In this document: positions 34,356-40,804 of the stretch, in pieces
How the letters are laid out: each line of letters opens with the position of its first letter
Position numbering within the stretch: the first letter of the stretch is position 1
Assembly (NCBI GenBank): GCA_016200915.1
Contig: JACQDV010000016.1
Location: 1 to 40,804 of the forward strand
DNA length: 40,804 bases
Direction: 5' to 3'
From: Sphingobacteriales bacterium
Lineage (GTDB): Bacteria > Bacteroidota > Bacteroidia > Chitinophagales > Chitinophagaceae
Position numbers and translations under genes: made by a program
The notes under the pieces: model-generated
Databases searched by the model: none
Seen by the model: only the letters and a program-made list of their open reading frames with translations
What the model was told of the DNA's origin: nothing

Positions 34356-34574
34356 TTATTTTAAAAGTTCAATTATATCTACTTCTAATGCCTTTGCAAT
34401 TTTTTCGATATTTGAAAGAGTAATATTTTTCTCAGCTCTTTCAATCATACCTATGTAAGTCCTATGTAGTACAGCTTTGAAGGAAAGTTGTTCCTGAGAA
34501 AGCCCTTTCGATTTTCTGATTTCTCGAACATTCTCCCCGAATTTTATTAAAATTTTACTTTTACTCATTGACAT
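34356..34574 (-). CDS. XRE-family controller (C) protein of the restriction system
   Basis: 72 residues, a single helix-turn-helix domain: FGENVREIRKSKGLSQEQL, FKAVLHRTYIGMIERAEKN and IEKIAKALEVDIIELL. The LHRTYIGMIERAEKNITL stretch is characteristic of restriction-modification C proteins such as C.PvuII relatives. The ATG at 34574 is used; an ATG at 34568 is also possible. C proteins bind upstream operators to time expression of endonuclease relative to methyltransferase. An operator-like inverted repeat overlaps its own promoter. The endonuclease gene follows after 5 bp. Confidence 0.88.
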   Translation of the reverse strand: MSMSKSKILIKFGENVREIRKSKGLSQEQLSFKAVLHRTYIGMIERAEKNITLSNIEKIAKALEVDIIELLK

Positions 34575-34586
34575 TTAGAAAGTTAG

Positions 34587-34617
34587 CAAAGCTATCTTTA
34601 GTATGCATAATGAGCAA
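34587..34617 (-). promoter_or_regulatory. Promoter of the C gene
   Basis: Minus strand TAGCTTTG (34594-34587) fits TAnnTTTG exactly; TTG (34617-34615) lies 20 nt upstream as -33. The -7 box overlaps the proximal arm of the operator and the -33 element sits between the two arms. The start codon at 34574 would be only about 6 nt from the transcript start. Confidence 0.6.
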
Positions 34618-34632
34618 CATACTATAGATAGC
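34591..34632. promoter_or_regulatory. C-protein operator candidate: inverted repeat with 15-bp arms
   Basis: GCTATCTTTAGTATG (34591-34605) and CATACTATAGATAGC (34618-34632) are inverted repeats matching at 14 of 15 positions, with a 12-nt spacer. They span the C-gene promoter. Inverted repeats in this position are the usual binding sites of controller proteins, though this arm is not the textbook GACT/AGTC C-box. Confidence 0.65.
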
Positions 34633-34882
34633 ATTTTTTTAAGACAAAATTTTATCATTTTAATTGAGTAACACCAATAAGCTTACAGGAATCAATGATT
34701 TGTTCATAAAAGATGCTTAAGTCGACTAAAAATTCATGAATATGCTCAATAAACTACCTTGTATAACCAAATATCACTGAATTCTACCGTTTAATGCAAA
34801 ACTATGATCCTTACATTGCATAGTACCTATCTTTGGCCTGTAATAAATAAAAAAAGGTACTAAACATTGTGAATCAACTGAC
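34633..34882. other. AT-rich gap between the restriction system and the outer-membrane genes
   Basis: About 250 bases beyond the operator without a gene. A TATCTTTG box at 34828-34835 (plus strand) fits a -7 element for the outer-membrane gene starting at 34883, giving a 5' leader near 40 nt. No -33 TTTG at the right spacing, no repeat and no remnant was recognised elsewhere in it. Confidence 0.4.
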
Positions 34883-37336
34883 ATGAAAAGACTAACAGGA
34901 CTGCTAATCGCTCTTTTAGGACTCACCACGATGTCCTTTGCTCAGCAAACGAAAGGAAAAGTTACAGGACAGGTAATTGACGGAAGTTCAAAAATTATTG
35001 AGGCGGCAACCATTTCATTAGTAAGAGTCAAAGATTCAAGTGTAGCCAAAATCAGTGTGGCGGATAAGCAAGGAAAATTTGTTTTTGAAAATATAGATGA
35101 AGGGAAATATATGGTTTCAATTTCAGCTGTGGGGCATACCAAAGCGTTTTCTCCTGCTTTTGAAATTAATGAAGCCAATACATTAGTAGAATTAAAGACG
35201 ATAGAACTGGTTCAGGCAGCAAAAACATTAAGCGCAGTTACAGTAGCAAGCAAAAAACCATTGATTGAACAAAAGATTGACAGAACAATTGTAAACGTAG
35301 AAGCTGCGGCTACCAATGTAGGATCTTCCGCACTGGAAGTATTGGAAAAATCACCGGGAGTATCAGTTGACAAGGATGGAAATATCAGTTTGAAAGGAAA
35401 ACAGGGAGTGCAGGTTTACATTGATGGCCGCCCTTCTTATTTATCAGGCGCCGATTTAGCTAACCTGTTACGCAGCATGAACAGTAATCAATTAGAAACA
35501 ATTGAGATTATGACGAATCCACCTGCCCGTTACGATGCAGCAGGCAACAGTGGTATCATCAACATCAAAACAAAAAAGAACAAACAATTTGGATATAATG
35601 GCAGCTTTACAGTTGGCTATGGCCAGGGTGTTTATCCTAAAACAAATGAATCGTTCAATTTTAACTACAGGAAAAATAAGATCAACTTATTTACTAACCT
35701 TTCTTATAACTACCGCAAAAACTTTAATGATCTCTACATTAACCGTAAGTTCATTAATGCTTCAGACAAGCAGGTGAAATCACTTTTCTCACAAGGATCT
35801 TATATTAGAGAGCATGGCAGTTCAATGAATGCTAAGTTCGGTATGGATTATTATGCCAGCAAAAAAACAACGTTAGGCTTTGTAGTGAGCGGTTTTAATA
35901 ATCCGGGTAAGTTCAGCAATCATAGTGATGTAAATATTTCCACTGCAGCAAACGTATTAGAAAGTATTACCAAAGCCAATACAAATAATGACAGAAAATG
36001 GAAGAATTTCAGCACTAACATTAATTTGCGCCAATTATTAGATACAAGCGGCACTGAATTAACTGCAGATTTGGATTACCTGAATTACAACAGCAGGAAT
36101 ACACAAGATTTAGTAAATGCATACTACGATCCAAACGGACAAGCTAATAATATTGCCGATACATTGTTGGGCAATCTTCCGCAGGATATAAATATCTACT
36201 CCGCTAAAATCGATTTCTCAAAGCCATTAAAGAAAGGAGCAAAGATTGAAGCCGGTTTAAAAACAAGTTATGTAAAAACAGATGCGAATGCGATTTATGA
36301 TAGCCTGATCAACAACAATAGGGTAAGAGACCTGGGAAGAAGCAATCATTTTATCTATACTGAAAATGTAAATGCAGCGTATGTAAATGTGAGCAAGCAA
36401 TTCAATAAAAAATGGAGCGGACAATTTGGTGTAAGGGTGGAGAATACTAATTCAAAAGGGAACCAGGTTACTACCGGTGTAACATTTAAAAGGGATTATA
36501 CTCAGGTATTCCCTACTATGTTCCTGCAATACACAGCAAATGCAAAACATACATTTGGCATAAACTACGGTCGCCGTATTGAGCGTCCTGATTATGAAGA
36601 TTTGAATCCATTTGTATTGTTCCTCGACAAGTACACATTTGAGCAGGGCAATCCAAATCTTCAGCCACAATTTGCACACAACATTGAACTGACACATACA
36701 TTCAAAGGGTTCCTGACAACAACATTGAATTATACCAAAACAACCGACATTATACAGGAAGTACTGGAACAAAACACAGAAAAGAATGAAACCTATATTA
36801 AGAAATCAAATATTGCAAATCAGCGTCAGTACGGTATTTCAGTTGCAGCAGGTTTTCCGTTAACAAAATGGTGGAATGCCAATTTATATGGAAATGTATT
36901 TAATAATAAATATGATGGTATTATAAACGGAGACAAGGTAGTAGTAGAAGCCACAACAGGGCAGTTTAATGTGAGCAACCAATTCAATTTCAATAAAGGT
37001 TGGTCAGCAGAAGTAAGCGGATTTTACACAACACCTTTACTGTGGGGCGTATTTAAAGTAAAATCTCTTGGTTAAATGAATATTGGCGTAAGCAAGCAGG
37101 TGATGAAAGGAAAAGGTTCACTCAGGTTCAATGTAAGAGATGTGCTGCTCACCAATATTGCTAATGGTTCAAGTAAGTACAGTAATATAGATGCCTCTTT
37201 CCATCAGGTTCGTGAATCAAGAGTGGCTAACCTTAGCTTTACTTACCGTTTCAATAAAGGAAAAGTAGGACAAAGAAGAAGAACAGGTGGTGCAGGTGAT
37301 GAACAAAGCCGTGTGAAAGTTGGAAATGAAAATTAA
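34883..37336 (+). pseudogene. Outer-membrane beta-barrel protein (PF14905-like) with in-frame stop near the C-terminus
   Basis: Signal peptide MKRLTGLLIALLGLTTMSFA, a carboxypeptidase-regulatory-like domain (about 25-115), a plug-like region (TVASKKPLIEQKIDRT, KGKQGVQVYIDGRPSYLSG, MTNPPARYDAAGNSGIINIK) and a large barrel. After residue 730 (VKSLG) a TAA at 37073-37075 interrupts the frame, which then continues in phase at once (MNIGVSKQVMKGKG) for 86 more residues to 37336, including the final barrel strands (LSFTYRFNK). Relatives have an amino acid such as Gln or Val here, so a CAA to TAA change is the simplest explanation. Without the terminal strands the product should not insert. A sequencing error would also explain it. 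Confidence 0.8.
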
Positions 37337-37398
37337 TAATGATTATATACCATTAACCAGAGTCCTCAAAAACAATCATAGCAGTTTTCTCATGTTAC

Positions 37399-37425
37399 AT
37401 CCCCTGTTTTAACAGGGGATTTTTA
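37399..37425 (+). terminator. Terminator between the two outer-membrane gene copies
   Basis: ATCCCCTGTT (37399-37408) and AACAGGGGAT (37411-37420) are perfect 10-bp arms, followed by TTTTATT. The remaining gap (37337-37609) holds no other recognisable feature. Confidence 0.85.
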
Positions 37426-37609
37426 TTGATTAGAATCTCAGTGATAAACTTATCATGACAACTATACTTATAACTCATGCTTGCCGTTCATGTATTGGCA
37501 TTTAAATAACACCATCATTCATATCATCTGTCTGCTTATCACTATTCGTTTTTAATGCTATGATTAATGTAGCATCTTCACTAATCAGAAACCAAATATA
37601 CCCATAGTC

Positions 37610-38878
37610 ATAAAAAAAAAATTTACACTATTCATCTTGTTATTGCCTTTTCTTTCACCGGTTTTAGCACAGGTTAAAAACGGCCGCATAACCGGTACCG
37701 TAAAAGATATGAACGAAAAGGCAGTAATGTCGGCAACAGTATCACTGCATAAATTAAAAGATTCATCAGTTGCTAAACTTGCCATCACTGATAAGCAGGG
37801 CGAGTTTGAATTTGATAAAATTGCTGATGGAAAATATTTTGTGAGTGTATCAGCCGTTGGATTTAAAAAAGTGTATAGTAGTTCTGTTGACATTAACTCA
37901 GCCAATAATATTGTTGCACATACAGATTTTCAACTGAGCACTGCTTCACAATCATTAGGTCAAGTAGTGGTTACAGCCAAGCGTCCTTTGGTAGAAAATA
38001 AGATTGATCGCACAGTATTAAATGTAGAAGCATCTATTACCAATGCCGTACTTACAGCATTAGATGTACTGGAAAAATCACCAGGCGTTTCTGTTGATAA
38101 TAATGGTGTGATCAGTTTAAAAGGTAAACAAGGAGTAATTGTTTTAATGGATGGCAAACAAACTTATTTAAGCGGAAATGATTTAGCCACTTTATTGAAA
38201 AATATGCCCGCCAATCAACTGGATCAAATTGAGATCATGACTCAACCTCCTGCAAAGTATGATGCAAGTGGAAACTCCGGTTTAATCAACATCAAAACAA
38301 AAAAGAATACGCAAAAGGGTTATAATGGAAGTGTTAATCTTGGCTACATACAGGCGATATACCCAAAGACAACCAATAACTTCAATTTCAACTACCGCAA
38401 CAGTAAAATAAACCTCTTTTCTAACTATAGTTATTCTTACTGGGTTGGGTTTAGCGATATAAATATTGACCGGTATTTTGGCCGAACTGCTGATAAGTTT
38501 GATGCATTATTCGATCAGTTTAAATTCAAGAAAGGATGGGGAGCAGAGATCAGTGGTTTTTATAGAACAAAATTATTAGTTAGTGGGTTGATCATTGGTG
38601 AACCAATGGGTGTTCTTTCATTTGGAGCTTCTAAACAAATATTAAAAGGAAAAGGAAATATCCGTTTGAACCTCAATGATCCTTTCTGGTTACAATATTT
38701 TCGTGGTTATACTAAGTTTGGAAATATTGATACTCACATACAAAGCAAGTGGGATAACAGAAGAATTGTACTCAACTTTAGTTATCGTTTCAGCAAGGGA
38801 CAAAATGTACAGCAGCGGAGAAGAAACGGTGGAGCATCTGATGAACAGAACAGGGTGGGGCAGGGAACACAGCAATAA
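37610..38878 (+). pseudogene. Second PF14905-like outer-membrane gene: lost ATG and large internal deletion
   Basis: Paralogue of the preceding gene. Reading upstream from the first usable codon (TTG at 37637), the frame continues as ATA AAA AAA AAA TTT ACA, i.e. IKKKFTLFILLLPFLSPVLA, a perfect signal peptide whose ATG is ATA at 37610-37612. The N-terminal regulatory and plug regions are intact (VVTAKRPLVENKIDRT). After FDALFDQ near 38515 the sequence jumps to FKFKKGWGAEISGFY, homologous to residue 701 onward of copy 1, where copy 1 leaves at residue 304. About 396 residues of barrel are missing in frame. The C-terminal strands and tail (RRRNGGASDEQNRV) remain. A functional mini-barrel is very unlikely. 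Confidence 0.78.
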
Positions 38879-38902
38879 TTATTTTATATTATTCAGTACA
38901 AA

Positions 38903-38929
38903 GACCGTTTTAATAGCGGTCCTTTTTTT
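38903..38929 (+). terminator. Terminator after the second outer-membrane gene copy
   Basis: GACCG and CGGTC flank a 9-nt loop, followed by CTTTTTTT. The T run overlaps the stop of the converging alpha/beta hydrolase gene. Confidence 0.6.
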
Positions 38930-39779
38930 ATAAGAAATCTACTATTTGTTTACTTACGTTAGGATCACGATATATCCGGCGGTGACCCAATCCTTTGGTG
39001 ATGACAAAATGAATGTTGGGATGATTATCTTCTTTCACTTTAATAGCATCACTTAGCGGAGTGATATCATCCTCTTCATCATGAAACCAAAGTATGTTTG
39101 CTTTAATATGTTTTGCTGCTCTGCGAATGGAAATATTTTCAGGCTTGATGCCGGCTCTTTCTTCAATCAGCTTATTGAATTCAGATTTGATGTCTTCACT
39201 TAGTTTTAAAAAATTAAAAAAATAATTTACGGCTGTAATGGTTTCAGTTGCGGGTGCTATTAATGCTATTCTGTAATCGCTGTTATGTTTATGCTTTTCT
39301 AAATAATGAATAATGGCCATGCCGCCAAACGAATGCGCCATAAAAGATTGAACAGGCCCGTATTTATTAATAACTGCTTCAATTGTTTTTATATAAATGG
39401 GAAGATTTAAATATTTACCGCTGCTGTCACCATGTGCCGGTGCATCAAATGCCAGTATTTCGTAATTCTTTTTGAGTAACGGGTTTATATATCGTTCAAA
39501 ATTTTTTACGGTTGATTCAAAGCCATGCAATATCAAAACCTTTCTTCTTTCTGTTTTGGCATCATGATTCCAGCGGAAGCCACGAATAGTATAGCCATCC
39601 ATTTTAAAAGAAAGTTTCTCTGCTTTTTCAAAAACCGGAGGATTTTTCTTTTTTACTTTCCTGTAAGGAGTGGAAAATATTTCCAGTGCTTTTTCTGCCG
39701 CTTTTCTTTTTGATACCACTGCGAGCAAATTCAATTTCGTTCGTATATATCCAATTGCTATCTTTTGTGCTAATTTCAT
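38928..39779 (-). CDS. Alpha/beta hydrolase
   Basis: 283 residues. The fold is shown by VLILHGFESTVKNFERY (oxyanion loop), AFDAPAHGDSSGKYLN, the nucleophile elbow MAHSFGGMAIIHY, the acid in WFHDEEDDITPLSD and the His in TKGLGHRRIYRD. The triad Ser-Asp-His is intact. No N-terminal signal is evident, so cytoplasmic. Family members are esterases or lipase-like hydrolases; the substrate is unknown. It is divergent from the Rossmann/DUF2520 gene, with 18 bp between start codons and a TATCTTTG box between them. Confidence 0.87.
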   Translation of the reverse strand: MKLAQKIAIGYIRTKLNLLAVVSKRKAAEKALEIFSTPYRKVKKKNPPVFEKAEKLSFKMDGYTIRGFRWNHDAKTERRKVLILHGFESTVKNFERYINPLLKKNYEILAFDAPAHGDSSGKYLNLPIYIKTIEAVINKYGPVQSFMAHSFGGMAIIHYLEKHKHNSDYRIALIAPATETITAVNYFFNFLKLSEDIKSEFNKLIEERAGIKPENISIRRAAKHIKANILWFHDEEDDITPLSDAIKVKEDNHPNIHFVITKGLGHRRIYRDPNVSKQIVDFL

Positions 39780-39786
39780 AGTTCGT

Positions 39787-39794
39787 CAAAGATA
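39787..39794 (-). promoter_or_regulatory. -7 box of the alpha/beta hydrolase gene
   Basis: TATCTTTG on the minus strand matches TAnnTTTG and ends 7 nt before the ATG, so the mRNA would be almost leaderless. No clear -33 TTG at the usual distance. Confidence 0.4.
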
Positions 39795-39797
39795 GTT

Positions 39798-40562
39798 ATG
39801 AATATTGTTTTAACTGGTTCGGGTAATGTGGCAACGGTATTGGGTAAAAAAATCCAGATAGCGGGTCATGATATTTTGCAGGTAGCAGGAAGAAATGAAA
39901 CAGCCTGTGCTGAACTGGGTGCATTATTAAAGTGTCCGTTTACTATTAACTGGAGTTTTATAAATCAGCATGCAGATCTATACATTATTGCTATTGCTGA
40001 TGCAGCACTGGAACATATACATAAGCGGTTGAACCTTGATAAAAAGATAGTGGTACATACCGCTGGTTCTGTTTCTAAAGAAGTTTTACATAAAGTTTCT
40101 AAAAACTATGGTGTATTATATCCATTGCAAAGTTTGCGAAAAGAAAAAGAGTTATTACCGGAAATTCCATTTTTAATTGATGCCAATTCAAATGATACGA
40201 TTGCTTTATTGCAGGATTTTGCTGAATCAATATCCGGCAATGTGCAGGTGGCGGATGATGAAACAAGAAAGAAGATTCATCTGGCAGCAGTGCTGGTTAA
40301 CAATTTCACCAATCATTTATATGCTTTGGCGGAGCGTTATTGTGAGGATGAACATTTAGATTTTAAAATGTTATTGCCCCTGATTGAAGAAACTGCTGAG
40401 CGTATTAAATTGGCTTCTCCTAAAGATATACAAACCGGGCCTGCGGTTCGTAGCGATGATTCAACTATAAAAGCACATTTGCAATTATTGAATCATCATC
40501 CTCATCTGAAAAAATTATACGAACAGTTTACAGAGAACATTTACAAAATGTACCATAAATAA
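39798..40562 (+). CDS. Rossmann-fold/DUF2520 oxidoreductase-like protein
   Basis: 254 residues. The N-terminal NAD(P)-binding domain begins with MNIVLTGSGNVATVLGKKI (GSGNVA) and continues to VVHTAGSVSKEVL. The C-terminal helical DUF2520 domain has HLAAVLVNNFTNHLYALAE and SPKDIQTGPAVRSDDSTIKA. The arrangement resembles ketopantoate reductase and F420-dependent NADP reductase relatives, but the substrate is not known. A hairpin follows its stop. Confidence 0.85.
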   Translation: MNIVLTGSGNVATVLGKKIQIAGHDILQVAGRNETACAELGALLKCPFTINWSFINQHADLYIIAIADAALEHIHKRLNLDKKIVVHTAGSVSKEVLHKVSKNYGVLYPLQSLRKEKELLPEIPFLIDANSNDTIALLQDFAESISGNVQVADDETRKKIHLAAVLVNNFTNHLYALAERYCEDEHLDFKMLLPLIEETAERIKLASPKDIQTGPAVRSDDSTIKAHLQLLNHHPHLKKLYEQFTENIYKMYHK

Positions 40563-40565
40563 AGA

Positions 40566-40583
40566 ACCCCGGTGACCCGGGGT
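40566..40583 (+). terminator. GC-rich hairpin after the DUF2520 gene
   Basis: ACCCCGG pairs with CCGGGGT around TGAC (7-bp arms). It lies 3 nt after the stop codon. There is no T tract, so termination is inferred from position and stem strength. The remaining 40584-40804 is AT-rich with no convincing gene or repeat. Confidence 0.5.
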
Positions 40584-40804
40584 AATAAATTAAACGATGG
40601 TTCTAAATTTTCTTCTCAAGTATTGGACTTCCATTCGGGTTCTCTTATCAGGACATTTTTTGGTTTTTTAATAGATTCCTGAGTTCCGCACTTTTTGAAA
40701 AATCCCAAAAAAATCTACTGAAACTCTTACTGGTATTGAATTGCTGATTTGGTTTTGGGTGTCCCCTGATTAAATTTGGGAATGTTTGTAAGAAAAAAGC
40801 CCAG

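Noticed and set aside
37073-37075. Programmed stop read-through or recoding in the outer-membrane gene
   Set aside because: No recoding element is visible, TAA is the least favoured for read-through, and the neighbour copy is also broken, so decay is simpler.
40584-40804. Possible gene entering from the right edge
   Set aside because: Short open frames exist on the minus strand, but none is longer than about 25 codons and none looks protein-like.

Overview
The window reads as chromosomal DNA of a Bacteroidota bacterium, most likely Chitinophagaceae. The reasons are: AT-rich DNA; DUF3857, DUF4199 and PF14905-type outer-membrane proteins; LytS/LytTR and NarL-type two-component pairs; TAnnTTTG-like -7 promoter boxes; few Shine-Dalgarno sequences; and an unusually long Lgt. 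This placement is inference from gene content, not from a marker phylogeny.

Layout. (1) 1-6035: an end fragment, then three tandem DUF3857/transglutaminase-like secreted proteins on the minus strand. Only the last keeps the catalytic Cys and His. (2) 6096-8957: a TraB/GumN protein, a YdcF-like membrane protein and an unrecognised secreted protein. (3) 9014-16457, minus strand: a tightly packed run headed by a dihydroorotase-like protein that lacks its metal ligands. It continues with a DUF4199 membrane protein, a GT2 glycosyltransferase, a VapBC-like toxin-antitoxin pair, a GT4 glycosyltransferase, and the GDP-D-glycero-D-manno-heptose genes (HddA, GmhA, fused HddC-GmhB). Together these suggest heptose-containing surface glycan synthesis. 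(4) tRNA-Pro(GGG) and a perfect 22-bp bidirectional terminator shared with a converging beta-barrel gene. (5) 17519-21885, plus strand: a TPR histidine kinase, its LuxR-type regulator and two tandem paralogous secreted proteins of unknown function. (6) 22055-29150: SMC, a small protein plus nucleotidyltransferase pair, CoaD, a hotdog thioesterase, a converging NUDIX protein, PyrE and an HMA-like secreted protein. (7) 29252-32567: Lgt-like protein, then a LytS-type kinase and LytTR regulator. (8) 32898-34574: a compact ScaI-like type II restriction-modification system with a controller (C) protein. (9) 34883-38878: two tandem PF14905-type outer-membrane beta-barrel genes, both apparently decaying. 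(10) 38928-40562: a divergent alpha/beta hydrolase and a Rossmann/DUF2520 protein.

The most interesting structure is regulatory. A 15-bp-arm inverted repeat overlaps the promoter of the restriction controller gene, and a 15-of-16 match to one arm lies in the same orientation just before the methyltransferase start. Other notable points are two sets of apparent pseudo-enzymes, a heptamer repeat (ACCACAA) present both between genes and inside a glycosyltransferase reading frame, and a toxin gene overlapping that glycosyltransferase by ATGA. No CRISPR array, rRNA, prophage or complete insertion sequence was seen.
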